The notes: a model not told the origin generated them from the sequence alone. A DNA stretch of 34,949 bases from JBDRLV01 sp043812755 (GCA_043812755.1 JBDRLV010000085.1:1-34949), one strand, 5' to 3'; counted from the stretch's first letter, positions 25,601 to 32,581 are shown. Numbers and translations: made by a program.

Positions 25601-26724
25601 GTGAGCCTGGTACTCAGCTTACTATGCGTACATTCCACACAGGAGGTGTTGCAGGGAAAGATATTACCCAAGGTCTTCCACGAGTTGAAGAATTGTTTGA
25701 GGCCCGCTCACCAAAGCAAAAGGCAATTATGTCAGAGGTTTCTGGAAAAATTCAGATTGAGCAGATTCAAAAAGAAATCGTGCAAGCCGAAACTGGAAAA
25801 CAGATTATTGACATGCGTCCAGGTCAGAAAACTGTAATGGTGCATTATTTAGGTGTTGACGAAGCACATTACATTGTTGGTAAAACATCTAGCATGAAAG
25901 TTAGGGAGGGCGATAAGGTTATGCAAGGTGATGTGCTAGCAGAAAAAAGAGATGGAGAAAAAATTCTTTCTGAATTTGAAGGTGCTGTATGTTTCAAAAA
26001 AGATGGTACTGTGACTGTTGTCTATGAAACACCAAAGATTCGTGAGCATTTGATTCCTCCAGGTTATACGCTGTATGTAAAGGATGGTGATGAGGTTCTT
26101 GCTGGAGATACTCTTACTGATGGAAATCTTGATTTGCAACTTTTGTTTAAACACAAAGGACAAGACGCTGTTCAACGTTATCTATCAAAAGAAATTCAGT
26201 TTATTTATTCAAGCCAAGGCCAGAAGCTGAACAACAAACACATTGAGGTTATTATTAGGCAGATGTTTAGCAGGGTTCGAGTTCTTGATGCAGGCACCAC
26301 TGATCTGTTACCAGGAGAGATTATTGAAAAAGCGACTTATTTAGACGCTAATGTGCTTGCTGGAAAAGGGAAGGGGTCTGTTTCTGAGGCTTTGTTCCTT
26401 GGTATTACAAAAGTGTCACTTTCTACGGATTCATGGCTTTCAGCAGCATCATTCCAAGAAACAGCAAAGGTTCTTATTAACGCAGCTGTTACAGGCAAAG
26501 TTGATAAGTTGGCTGGCTTGAAGGAAAACGTGATAATTGGTCGTTTGATTCCAGCAGGAACTGGTTTTAATGAAGGTACAGGTCCAGTTGCTCAAAGGAT
26601 GCGCCAAGAGCAAGCCGAGCACTGTGATCATTTTGATGAAAACGATGAGTTTGTTGTTGAATCAAAAGAGCCAGGAGTAGAAGAAGCTGGAGAACCAACA
26701 GAGAAAAAAACAGATAAGGAATAA
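22696..26724 (+). CDS. rpoC: DNA-directed RNA polymerase subunit beta'
   Basis: 1,342 residues. The N-terminal zinc site is present (CYCGKH and CDKCG). The catalytic loop NADFDGDQMAVH lies at about 527-538, with the three Mg-binding aspartates. The second zinc site uses EEDCGDD, then CKLHRGVCKKCYGYDLA near 935. The trigger loop region has QLTMRTFHTGGVAG. It ends in an acidic/Lys-rich tail. It carries the active-site magnesium and clamp of RNA polymerase. It is co-transcribed with rpoB and ends 3 bp before a strong terminator. Confidence 0.98.
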   Translation: MFQKDDTLKISDFDSIRLRVASPEIIRSWSYGEVSKPETINYRTQKPEKSGLFAEEIFGPSKDWECYCGKHKKIRYKGIVCDKCGVEVTHSSVRRERMGHIELATPISHIWFLRGVPSKIGTVLDLSIQTLEKIIYFASFIITDVHEEARLQMIEQVRSEYKSKKKMIEGEFKRDVGRLADKFKDDEKKIKQETAKLAEIRDSKFEELEEDFLEVDQELKDIKIMKIISEATYHEWSLKYGHLFEASIGAEAVDYLLRRINVKETINLLEETMKKASAAQKDRILRRLKLLKSLDVNEIKPDWMILKAVPIIPPDLRPMVPLDGGRFATSDLNDLYRRVINRNNRLKRLKELNAPEVISRNEKRMLQEAVDALIDNSARHSKTVIAATGKKRQLKSLADQLKGKQGRFRQNLLGKRIDYSGRSVIVVGPHLRLDQCGIPKKMALELFKPFVISKLIEREYVHNIRSANRFIESDRPETWDILEEVTKTAHVMLNRAPTLHRLGIQAFHPILIEGKAIQIHPLVCDAYNADFDGDQMAVHVPLTDEANWEASELMLATKNLLKPAHGGPVATPGKDIAWGSYYLTMTISEPDEKNMKAFACKTDALYAHKARKIGLRDWIKVRLDEKSPELTVTTIGRIIVNNVFPDDIPFMNKVMGKKELAQIVKLNLELKGSENTADLLDRLKDMGFRYITHSGYSWGMANLPFITERKALIEEGDRKVREVEDYYSQGLLTQTERHSSIIKVWNEVKDQISEFVEKAIEPLNPAATMIESGARGTWSQMTQMIGMKGLVANPAGEIIELPVKSSFKDGYNALEFFISSHGVRKGLTDTALRTANAGYLTRRLVDVAQDVVVREEDCGDDLGVVLTKEESDEIGEPLLVRILGRFAMSDIKKPGGRKVIVNTGELITEEHIREIESSKTDLEQAHVRSVMTCKLHRGVCKKCYGYDLAYNKLVELGTSVGIMAAQSIGEPGTQLTMRTFHTGGVAGKDITQGLPRVEELFEARSPKQKAIMSEVSGKIQIEQIQKEIVQAETGKQIIDMRPGQKTVMVHYLGVDEAHYIVGKTSSMKVREGDKVMQGDVLAEKRDGEKILSEFEGAVCFKKDGTVTVVYETPKIREHLIPPGYTLYVKDGDEVLAGDTLTDGNLDLQLLFKHKGQDAVQRYLSKEIQFIYSSQGQKLNNKHIEVIIRQMFSRVRVLDAGTTDLLPGEIIEKATYLDANVLAGKGKGSVSEALFLGITKVSLSTDSWLSAASFQETAKVLINAAVTGKVDKLAGLKENVIIGRLIPAGTGFNEGTGPVAQRMRQEQAEHCDHFDENDEFVVESKEPGVEEAGEPTEKKTDKE

Positions 26725-26727
26725 AAA

Positions 26728-26757
26728 ACAAAAACAGGGTTCATGCCCTGTTTTTGT
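26728..26757 (+). terminator. rpoBC terminator
   Basis: ACAAAAACAGGG (26728-26739) and CCCTGTTTTTGT (26746-26757) form a 12-bp stem. Confidence 0.88.
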
Positions 26758-26803
26758 GTTGCAAAAGTTGGTTATTTTGGATAAGATTCGTGTAGGTATC
26801 TGG

Positions 26804-26826
26804 GTGGTTAGAATTGAGGTAACCAC
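26804..26826. repeat. 7-bp inverted repeat upstream of yebC
   Basis: GTGGTTA (26804-26810) and TAACCAC (26820-26826) are inverted around nine bases in the rpoC-yebC gap. It may be an operator or an RNA hairpin. A TATAAT lies at 26847-26852, and another at 26873-26878 is too close to the ATG. Confidence 0.4.
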
Positions 26827-26880
26827 ATGAGATCAGATGATTTGATATAATTACATTTATTAAACAAGTTTCTATAATGT

Positions 26881-27606
26881 ATGTCAGGGCATAGTAAATG
26901 GCACAACATTCAAAAAAAGAAAGGCTCTGCTGATTCAAGGCGTGGCCAGCTTTTTACTAAACTTTCAAAAAGCATTTCTATTTGTGCGCGAGAGGGTGGT
27001 GGTGACCCAGAATTTAATTTTGCTCTTCGGGTCGCTGTGGACGCAGCGAAAGCTGCAAACATGACCAAGGATAAAATTGAATCTGCGATTGCTCGCGGTA
27101 CTGGTGGTCCAGATGCAGTCACACTTGTTGAGGTTGTGTATGAAGGATATGGGCCGTCTGGCATTGCGTTTTTGATTAGGTGTTTAACAGATAATAAAAA
27201 CCGAGCAGTTTCTGAGGTACGAAACGCAATGAATAAAAACGAAGGATCTTTGGGTAGTGTGGGGAGCGTTATGTGGATGTTTGATTGCAAAGGAGTTGTG
27301 ACAGTTGCTGACGCAAGTGTGATAAAAGACAGAGATGCGTTTGAGCTTGCGGTTATTGATGCAGGCGCAGAGGATATTAGGGAGCACGATGGTCTGATCC
27401 AAGTTGTGTGTGCTATTGAGGATTTAAGGAAAGTATCAGAAGCAGTTGAGAGATTAGGGGTTAAGCCAGATGGTGCTGGTATAGAATATGTTGCAAAAGA
27501 TTTTATAGAAGTTACTGCTCAGGGAGTAAAAGAGAAAATTGATAAATTACTTGATGTACTCGATGAGCTAGATGATGTTGATGAGGTTTATACAAATCAA
27601 TTATGA
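26881..27606 (+). CDS. yebC: YebC/PmpR/TACO1 family protein
   Basis: 241 residues, normal family length. It starts MSGHSKWHNIQKKKG, the family hallmark, with AANMTKDKIESAIARGTG and VYEGYGPSGIAF following. YebC-family proteins were described as transcription regulators; recent work ties the family to ribosome-associated relief of stalling at prolines, which fits with efp in this window. It overlaps ruvC by ATGA (27603-27606), so the two are translationally coupled, a pairing common in bacteria. Confidence 0.94.
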   Translation: MSGHSKWHNIQKKKGSADSRRGQLFTKLSKSISICAREGGGDPEFNFALRVAVDAAKAANMTKDKIESAIARGTGGPDAVTLVEVVYEGYGPSGIAFLIRCLTDNKNRAVSEVRNAMNKNEGSLGSVGSVMWMFDCKGVVTVADASVIKDRDAFELAVIDAGAEDIREHDGLIQVVCAIEDLRKVSEAVERLGVKPDGAGIEYVAKDFIEVTAQGVKEKIDKLLDVLDELDDVDEVYTNQL

Positions 27607-28094
27607 CAAATGAAACAGAAGGACAAATAATTCTTGGGATTGATCCAGGGTATGGGAAAATGGGGTTTGGTTGTATTAAGATAGTAAAAAACAAAATCGA
27701 ACTATTGGCTGTAGGGGTTGCAACAACTCCAGTTGACATGGAGTTTACTGGACGGCTTTATTTGTTGGTTAATGATATCACCGAGCTGATTGAAAAATTT
27801 AATCCAGATTCAGTTGCAATCGAGAAGTTGTTTTTTGCAAAAAATTCACGCACTGCAATGCAGGTTGCAGAAGCGCGCGGTGCAGTAATGTCTGTTTTTG
27901 CTAAGTATAATTTGCATGTGCAGGAGTTTACTCCAGCTCAAATTAAGAAGGCGCTTACAGGAGATGGGAAAGCTGATAAGCGTGCTGTAAAGTTTATGGT
28001 AAAAACGCTTTTGAATCTGTCGCGAGTCCCACGACCCGATGATGCAGCAGACGCTCTGGCAGTTGCAATTACTGCTTCAACTGTTAAATATTAA
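27603..28094 (+). CDS. ruvC: Holliday junction resolvase RuvC
   Basis: 163 residues, normal length. RNase H-like fold with acidic catalytic residues in GIDPG (about residue 13), IEKLFF (about residue 75) and PDDAADALA near the C-terminus, the latter carrying the paired Asp. RuvC cuts four-way junctions symmetrically, together with RuvAB. RuvAB are not in this window. Translationally coupled to yebC. Confidence 0.95.
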   Translation: MTNETEGQIILGIDPGYGKMGFGCIKIVKNKIELLAVGVATTPVDMEFTGRLYLLVNDITELIEKFNPDSVAIEKLFFAKNSRTAMQVAEARGAVMSVFAKYNLHVQEFTPAQIKKALTGDGKADKRAVKFMVKTLLNLSRVPRPDDAADALAVAITASTVKY

Positions 28095-28103
28095 ATTCAA
28101 AAT

Positions 28104-29399
28104 ATGCCAAGAATACCTCGTAGAGATTGGGAAGAACTCGGTATTGATCCAACTTCTCAAGAATATTCTCCAACAAAAAAAGAGATTGAAGCAGATCAAA
28201 AATTAGTTGAAGATGCAAGAAAAAGAATCAAATATGTTGCATTAGAAATTGATAATCCAGACTGCGATCCATGGGCAGATGAAAAAAAGGATTATTATAC
28301 AACAGCGGATCCGGATGACCTTTGGTCTTCTTTAATGTACACAGAAAGCGATGTTATTGATAAAATTCGTGACCCTGAAGAAAAACAAAAAATAAAGGCA
28401 GAATTAGAAAAGGTTTATAAAAAATTATACCTACAGTATCTTCCATATCTTCAGACGGCTGTTGAGCAATTTGGGAGAGTGAATTCGCCACTAGACGGTA
28501 ATGGGCGAGGCTATGGTGGAAATGCATTGGATGTTAAGGGTTATTTTGACTCAGCAAGAATTATGGCTGAACATTGTGGTTTGGAAGGGGATGAATTAAA
28601 TGAATTTCAAATTGAAATTGATAGAATTAAAACTACTTTTGAAGAATATCAAAAAGAACCAACATTAAGTACTTTTGAAAGAAAACATACTGAGTTGATG
28701 AATGAATTGTTTCGTATTCAAGATAGGGAATTTTGGGCAGGTGGTGGACTTGATGATGTGATTGTTTTGGATCACGACAAATCAAGAGAAAAACATATTG
28801 CACAATTGGAACTGTTGGTTGGCAAGGCACATGCTCTTAAAGAAATTGCTGATAGAATGCTCAACAATGATTTGCGTGCTAGATCACAAAAGCATGCCCA
28901 AGGAATGTATCAGTGGGCTGAAAGTGAAGTTATTCGGTTTTCAGCTCCAAAGGAATTAAATGTTCTTGAAGCAAAGATTAGAGAGTTGATAGATCAAGCT
29001 AAGTATAAACGTGAATTATCTGATGTTGATGTGGAAGCTGTGTCTGCTGACTTGAAGGAATTTGATACTATGAAATATTCACGATTTGCAATAAAAATTG
29101 AGAAAATGAAGAAGTTGTTTGAAGCAGCTCAAAAGATTGCAAGAGGTGAGGCAGAAGATGTTGAAGAGGCATCTATTGATTGGGAGAGTAAAGAGGGCGC
29201 TTGGCCTTGGCAGAGATTGCGGATTGATATAACTTATGATGAAAAGATTGTGAAGAGTGCGTATCGAGAGCTTGCACTCAAATATCATCCAGATAGAAAT
29301 AAAGGTGACAAGTGGGCTGAAGACAAAATGAAGTCAATCAATGAGGCATATAATACCATTGAGCGGGCAATACAATTTAGTAAAGAAATGGGATTATAA
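28104..29399 (+). CDS. C-terminal J-domain protein of unknown function
   Basis: 431 residues. The J-domain is at the extreme C-terminus (about 370-425), with YRELALKYHPDRN carrying the HPD motif that stimulates Hsp70 (DnaK) ATPase. The first 365 residues are charged, mostly helical and Trp-rich in places, with no zinc-finger or Gly/Phe region, so this is not DnaJ itself but a class C co-chaperone. I recognise no family for the N-terminal part. It starts 9 bp after ruvC, so it probably belongs to the yebC-ruvC unit, and is followed by a terminator. No DnaK is in the window. Confidence 0.8.
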   Translation: MPRIPRRDWEELGIDPTSQEYSPTKKEIEADQKLVEDARKRIKYVALEIDNPDCDPWADEKKDYYTTADPDDLWSSLMYTESDVIDKIRDPEEKQKIKAELEKVYKKLYLQYLPYLQTAVEQFGRVNSPLDGNGRGYGGNALDVKGYFDSARIMAEHCGLEGDELNEFQIEIDRIKTTFEEYQKEPTLSTFERKHTELMNELFRIQDREFWAGGGLDDVIVLDHDKSREKHIAQLELLVGKAHALKEIADRMLNNDLRARSQKHAQGMYQWAESEVIRFSAPKELNVLEAKIRELIDQAKYKRELSDVDVEAVSADLKEFDTMKYSRFAIKIEKMKKLFEAAQKIARGEAEDVEEASIDWESKEGAWPWQRLRIDITYDEKIVKSAYRELALKYHPDRNKGDKWAEDKMKSINEAYNTIERAIQFSKEMGL

Positions 29400-29407
29400 G
29401 ATGAATC

Positions 29408-29435
29408 AAAAACAGGGCCAAGATCCTGTTTTTTG
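29408..29435 (+). terminator. Terminator of the yebC-ruvC-J-domain unit
   Basis: AAAAACAGG and CCTGTTTTTT form a stem with a GCCAAGAT loop; the T-run touches the -35 of the next promoter. Confidence 0.8.
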
Positions 29436-29461
29436 ACACGTGCGATTTTGTTTGATACTGT
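29433..29461 (+). promoter_or_regulatory. Promoter of the phosphatidyltransferase gene
   Basis: TTGACA (29433-29438), 17 bp, TACTGT (29456-29461). The -35 box overlaps the preceding terminator T-run. Confidence 0.6.
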
Positions 29462-29491
29462 CTTGTCACGCTCTTTTCATTGGAGGTTTGT

Positions 29492-30175
29492 GTGTTTAAA
29501 AAAGCAATTGAGATTTTGTATGACCAAGATCTTCTTCCTGTAAACCGAGACAATGCCGCAAACTATATAACACTTGTTGGTGTGTGGATGTCGCGATTTT
29601 CGCTTTATGTATTTTTTGGAGCGCTTGCGTGGTTTCTATATGCTGGTGAAGTAAGCCAGTGGGCACGTGGTGTCGCAATCGCACTTACATCTTTTGCAGC
29701 TGTGATGGATGGAATTGATGGATACGTGGCGCGTAAGTTTAAATGCGTTTCTGACTTTGGAAAAATCTTTGATCCGCACCATGACAAGATTCAGTATCAG
29801 TGCAAGACTCTTGGTCTTATTACTGATTCATTTTTTGCTCTGCTTGCAACTGGCAATTATTGGTTTTTGCTTTTTGCAATTCCTGTAAAGTACTTCACAG
29901 GAGAGCGTGATGAGACAGTAGGGTTCCACCGCACTTGGGCTGCAACGGTTTCAGATCAGATTCAGGTGTCGGCTCGCCAAAGCGGCAAATGGCGCACACG
30001 AGTTTGTTTCACTGCGCTACCAATTCTTCACCTTGTGATTTATCCATTTGCTCATGTTCCTTCCTTCATTGTTCTTGCTCTGCTTTGCATTGCTGTCACT
30101 AATTGGTCACTTCATGACTATGTGACTGGATACAGAGATGCAATTCGCAGTGCGAAAAAAGCTAGTGTAAACTAA
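29492..30175 (+). CDS. CDP-alcohol phosphatidyltransferase family protein
   Basis: 227 residues from GTG 29492, chosen because GGAGG (29482-29486) sits 5 bp upstream; a TTG at 29480 would place the ribosome-binding site inside the gene. The catalytic motif D-x2-D-G-x2-A-R-x8-G-x3-D-x3-D is complete: DGIDGYVAR, then G, IFD and HHD (about residues 72-97). These membrane enzymes transfer a phospho-alcohol between CDP-linked lipid and an alcohol, as in phosphatidylglycerol-phosphate or phosphatidylinositol-phosphate synthesis. Several membrane helices surround the motif. The substrate cannot be told from sequence. It is a single-gene unit with its own promoter and terminator. Confidence 0.87.
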   Translation: MFKKAIEILYDQDLLPVNRDNAANYITLVGVWMSRFSLYVFFGALAWFLYAGEVSQWARGVAIALTSFAAVMDGIDGYVARKFKCVSDFGKIFDPHHDKIQYQCKTLGLITDSFFALLATGNYWFLLFAIPVKYFTGERDETVGFHRTWAATVSDQIQVSARQSGKWRTRVCFTALPILHLVIYPFAHVPSFIVLALLCIAVTNWSLHDYVTGYRDAIRSAKKASVN

Positions 30176-30185
30176 CTTTCAAATC

Positions 30186-30213
30186 AAAATCCCGGGACTC
30201 ATCCGGGTTTTTT
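30186..30213 (+). terminator. Terminator after the phosphatidyltransferase gene
   Basis: CCCGG (30191-30195) pairs with CCGGG (30203-30207), followed by six T's. Confidence 0.8.
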
Positions 30214-30258
30214 GTCACAGTGAGGCCCTGAAGTTGTTGAAGGGCCGAAGCAAGTTTC

Positions 30259-30690
30259 TCATTGAACTAGAGCAAGATCTGTATGTATCACAATCGGTTG
30301 CATTGATTCAATCTCAGCTGTGTAATCCATATTCGGAATCGGATTATATAGAAAGATTTTTTTCTTTAGCACAAATGCAAATGCCATTTCCATAAGCGCT
30401 CCACCGCCCACGTATCCTGCAACACCCTTCTTGTCAAAATTAAGAATAAGTATTGCATCTGAATTTTGGATCTCTTTGTAATAATAATTGACAACATTTT
30501 GACGAATTGCCCGTTGTGCAATTTCACCGGTTTGTTTTTCTTCCATGATTTGATCAAAAGTAGCTTCTCCACTAATTACTTTTTTTGCTGTCATTGGGAT
30601 AATAACATCGTGGCCCATTTTTTGTAGTTGATTTGAGGTGTGTTTGATCTCTGGTATAAAATCTAAACTTGCGACAATAACAATTTTCAT
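30259..30690 (-). CDS. Nucleoside 2-deoxyribosyltransferase-like protein
   Basis: 143 residues. A Rossmann-like alpha/beta protein starting MKIVIVASL, with SDAILILNFD and GYVGGGALMEMAFAF, the pattern of the nucleoside 2-deoxyribosyltransferase/TIR-like superfamily, where a Glu in the second helix serves catalysis (here EMAF). Such proteins cleave or exchange N-glycosidic bonds of nucleosides or nucleotides; the substrate here is unknown. It lies 1 bp after the small membrane protein gene and shares its promoter. Confidence 0.6.
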   Translation of the reverse strand: MKIVIVASLDFIPEIKHTSNQLQKMGHDVIIPMTAKKVISGEATFDQIMEEKQTGEIAQRAIRQNVVNYYYKEIQNSDAILILNFDKKGVAGYVGGGALMEMAFAFVLKKKIFLYNPIPNMDYTAEIESMQPIVIHTDLALVQ

Positions 30691-30691
30691 A

Positions 30692-30973
30692 CTATTTATG
30701 CCTATGGATTATTTTATAAAAGTCTGAATATGTAAGTCCTTGGATGAGTATGCCGTAGAGGATTCCGTTTACCACATCGTGATAGTAGCCAACGAACATT
30801 AGAATAAACAAGATTAAAGTAGCCCAGATCCAATGATGCAAGTGAATCATGTGGTTGCCAATACGAAATCTGATTGAGTGGATTCGCCCTTGTTGTTGTT
30901 CGCGTTTTCCAGCAAAAAACCAAGCGACAATATAGCCTAGTAATGCTGCTGCAATAAAAAGTGAGATGTCCAT
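30692..30973 (-). CDS. Small membrane protein with HLHHW motif
   Basis: 93 residues. One membrane helix lies at about 3-20, then a basic loop (GKREQQQGRIHS), then a His-rich segment, HMIHLHHWIW (about 41-50), entering a helical hairpin to about 80. The clustered His residues at the membrane face could bind a metal. No family is recognised. It is first in a two-gene minus operon with the deoxyribosyltransferase-like gene, driven by a TTGACC-N17-TAAAAT promoter. Confidence 0.65.
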   Translation of the reverse strand: MDISLFIAAALLGYIVAWFFAGKREQQQGRIHSIRFRIGNHMIHLHHWIWATLILFILMFVGYYHDVVNGILYGILIQGLTYSDFYKIIHRHK

Positions 30974-30982
30974 AATAGCTAT

Positions 30983-31011
30983 ATTTTAATGATTTATCTC
31001 TGTTTGGTCAA
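30983..31011 (-). promoter_or_regulatory. Promoter of the two-gene minus operon
   Basis: Minus-strand TTGACC (31006-31011), 17 bp, TAAAAT (30983-30988). The predicted RNA starts close to the ATG at 30973, so its leader is a few bases or none. Confidence 0.55.
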
Positions 31012-31028
31012 AGAATTTGGCCCATAGC

Positions 31029-31090
31029 TTGACAAACAAGTAATTTTTTGGTATTATGATTCGTCTGGGGTTGTGCAGAACGGTTCTGCA
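31029..31090 (+). promoter_or_regulatory. Strong promoter with palindrome in the 5'UTR
   Basis: TTGACA (31029-31034), 17 bp, TATTAT (31052-31057) with extended TGG. A near-perfect palindrome, TGCAGAAC-G-GTTCTGCA (31074-31090), follows the predicted start of RNA; it could be an operator or a hairpin. Confidence 0.65.
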
Positions 31091-31128
31091 AAGCTCCTTT
31101 TTTGAACCCTCAACCGCAAGGAGGCTCA

Positions 31129-31401
31129 ATGAGCCGTGTTGAGAAGCAGGGCGAGCAGTTCGCCATAGCATTTGGTGTGGACCATCTGCCTGACATTGGG
31201 GCATTCGTGATGGTCTGGGATCATACCATTTTCGAGCAGCCTTTTGATGAGGGCGAAGAAGGTGGCACGAACATTGTGCTTCATTTGAACAACACAACAC
31301 TTGAGGGCGATCGGCACCTTGATGAGCGTGAGGTACTCAAAGCTGCACGGAAGTACGGCATCGAGGTCACCGAGGCTGAGGTGTACGCAGCTCTTGACTA
31401 G
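31129..31401 (+). CDS. Small acidic protein, unknown function
   Basis: 90 residues from ATG 31129, chosen for the strong AAGGAGG at 31118-31124; an upstream in-frame start at 31102 lies before this site. The N-terminal half looks beta-rich (FAIAFGVDHLPDIGAFVMVW). The C-terminal part looks helical (LDEREVLKAARKYGIEVTEAEVYAAL), resembling a small DNA- or protein-binding helical unit. No family is recognised. The gene is G+C-richer than its neighbours and has the best Shine-Dalgarno in the window, a strong promoter, a palindrome in its leader and its own terminator, which point to high, controlled expression. Confidence 0.7.
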   Translation: MSRVEKQGEQFAIAFGVDHLPDIGAFVMVWDHTIFEQPFDEGEEGGTNIVLHLNNTTLEGDRHLDEREVLKAARKYGIEVTEAEVYAALD

Positions 31402-31412
31402 CCCTTTCACAC

Positions 31413-31435
31413 AACCTCTCTTTGAGAGGTTTTTT
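31413..31435 (+). terminator. Terminator of the 90-residue protein gene
   Basis: AACCTCTC-TTT-GAGAGGTT followed by T's. Confidence 0.85.
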
Positions 31436-31449
31436 GTATCTGGCATGTT

Positions 31450-32337
31450 TTATATTTTAAAGTATTGTTTTTTTGTACTCAAGTACCTTTCACCCCTATC
31501 AGGAAAAACAGTAACGATTTTTTTGTATTGTTTTTGAAGAATTTTTGCTGCCAGAAAATTTGCGCCAGAACTTGTTCCAACCAGTATTCCATAAGTGCCT
31601 GCAAGTTTTTTTGACATTTTTATTGCATCTTCGCTTTTTATTGATACTATCTGGTCAATTAGTTTCTGATTTTTCGTTATTATTTGAGGAATAAACCCTT
31701 CGCCTATTCCTTGAATTTTATGCAGTCCAGGCTTTTTACCTGAAAGCACGGATGATTCATATGGCTCTACTGCAACAATCTGGATATTTGGATTAACTTT
31801 TTTTAAAGCCTGAGCCGTACCGATTAGTGTACCGCCTGTACCTACTCCTGCGACAAAAGCATCTATTTTTGAAGCTTGCATAATAATTTCTTGACCCAGC
31901 CCTTCTCTGTGAGCAGAAATATTATCAGGATTTGTAAATTGTTTTGGAAGCCAGAATTCATGATTGTTTCTAATGAGTTCTTTATATTTTTTTATTGCTC
32001 CTGAGACATCTTCTTTTGCTGGAGTCAAAATTATTTCTCCACCAAATATTTTGATCATTTTTCTTCTTTCTATGCTCATGGACTCTGGCATAATTGCTGT
32101 GAAACGATATCCTCTGATTGCTGATATCATGGCCAAAGAAATTCCAGTATTGCCTGAGGTTGCTTCTAAGATTTTATCACCTTTCTTAAGTTCGCCCCTT
32201 TCTTCTGCTTTTTGAATAATGTACCAGGCCATTCTGTCTTTAATGCTTCCTGTTGGGTTAGTTGTTTCAAGTTTAACGTAAACCCCTTCGATATTTAATA
32301 AAGGTGTTTTGCCAATTGTGTTTAGGATACTATTCAT
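31450..32337 (-). CDS. cysK: Cysteine synthase (O-acetylserine sulfhydrylase family)
   Basis: 295 residues, near the usual 300. A PLP fold-type II enzyme: NPTGSIKDR carries the PLP-binding Lys33, SGNTG (about 61-65) holds the substrate carboxylate, GTGGTLIG binds the cofactor phosphate, and GTSSGAN lies near the C-terminus. It makes cysteine from an activated serine and sulfide, or a related reaction; CysM or cystathionine beta-synthase-like activity cannot be excluded. No serine acetyltransferase is in the window. The gene is preceded by a leader peptide with three Cys codons and a terminator/antiterminator pair, so its expression probably responds to charged tRNA-Cys. That regulation independently supports a biosynthetic cysteine role. 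Confidence 0.92.
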   Translation of the reverse strand: MNSILNTIGKTPLLNIEGVYVKLETTNPTGSIKDRMAWYIIQKAEERGELKKGDKILEATSGNTGISLAMISAIRGYRFTAIMPESMSIERRKMIKIFGGEIILTPAKEDVSGAIKKYKELIRNNHEFWLPKQFTNPDNISAHREGLGQEIIMQASKIDAFVAGVGTGGTLIGTAQALKKVNPNIQIVAVEPYESSVLSGKKPGLHKIQGIGEGFIPQIITKNQKLIDQIVSIKSEDAIKMSKKLAGTYGILVGTSSGANFLAAKILQKQYKKIVTVFPDRGERYLSTKKQYFKI

Positions 32338-32356
32338 ATTTTTAAATTAATAAATC

Positions 32357-32381
32357 AAAAAAGCCTCTGGAAAGAGGCTTT
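32357..32381 (-). terminator. Attenuator terminator in the cysK leader
   Basis: Minus-strand AAAGCCTCT-TTCC-AGAGGCTTT, then T's, a strong intrinsic terminator located upstream of the cysK start and not after a gene. Its 5' arm and loop, CCTCTTTCC (32369-32377), are perfectly complementary to the leader segment GGAAAGAGG (32425-32433). Confidence 0.85.
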
Positions 32382-32404
32382 GTATACATATTAAATGTGA
32401 AATT

Positions 32405-32476
32405 TTATGTATTCACAAAACCAACCTCTTTCCAACAGGTTGCGCAACAAGAATTTTGGATGGCTAAATGATTCAT
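32405..32476 (-). CDS. Leader peptide with three Cys codons (attenuation)
   Basis: 23 codons, start ATG 32474-32476, stop at 32405-32407. Cys codons fall at 10, 11 and 14 (NSCCATCW). The gene is too short to appear as a normal gene call. CAACCT, overlapping codons 12-14, can pair with AGGTTG downstream (1:2 hairpin), which hides GGAAAGAGG. A ribosome stalled at the Cys codons would block this and free GGAAAGAGG to form the 9-bp antiterminator with CCTCTTTCC. That is the logic of trpL/hisL-type attenuation, applied to cysteine. The predicted RNA starts only about 3-5 nt before the ATG, so translation would be near-leaderless. The mechanism is inferred; the sequences are seen directly. Confidence 0.72.
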   Translation of the reverse strand: MNHLAIQNSCCATCWKEVGFVNT

Positions 32477-32485
32477 ATTGATTTC

Positions 32486-32514
32486 ATTCTATAGATTTCT
32501 TTCGTTAATGTCAA
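32486..32514 (-). promoter_or_regulatory. Promoter of the cysK leader
   Basis: Minus-strand TTGACA (32509-32514), 17 bp, TAGAAT (32486-32491), with overlapping TATAGA at 15 bp. It lies 14 bp beyond the 54-bp tRNA-derived repeat. Confidence 0.65.
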
Positions 32515-32527
32515 CAGTAGGTATTTG

Positions 32528-32581
32528 ATGAAAAAACCTCCAACAGAAGTTGAAAGTTTTTTCTATGGAGCGGGTAGGGGG
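32528..32581. repeat. 54-bp direct repeat: duplicated tRNA-Gly 3' end plus terminator (distal copy, attR-like)
   Basis: Identical over 54 bp to 33536-33589. It contains the last 16 or so nucleotides of tRNA-Gly (CCCCCTACCCGCTCCA on the minus strand) and the complete tRNA terminator hairpin (32531-32562). No tRNA body follows, so this is a fragment, as left by integration into a tRNA 3' end. Confidence 0.9.

Noticed and set aside
26873..26878. TATAAT as the yebC promoter
   Set aside because: It ends 2 bp before the ATG, so RNA would start inside the gene; the TATAAT at 26847 is more plausible but lacks a good -35.
32341..32480. T-box or SAM riboswitch upstream of cysK
   Set aside because: The leader is only about 140 nt, with no T-box sequence, specifier stem or SAM aptamer core; the Cys-codon peptide and three mutually exclusive stems explain it better.
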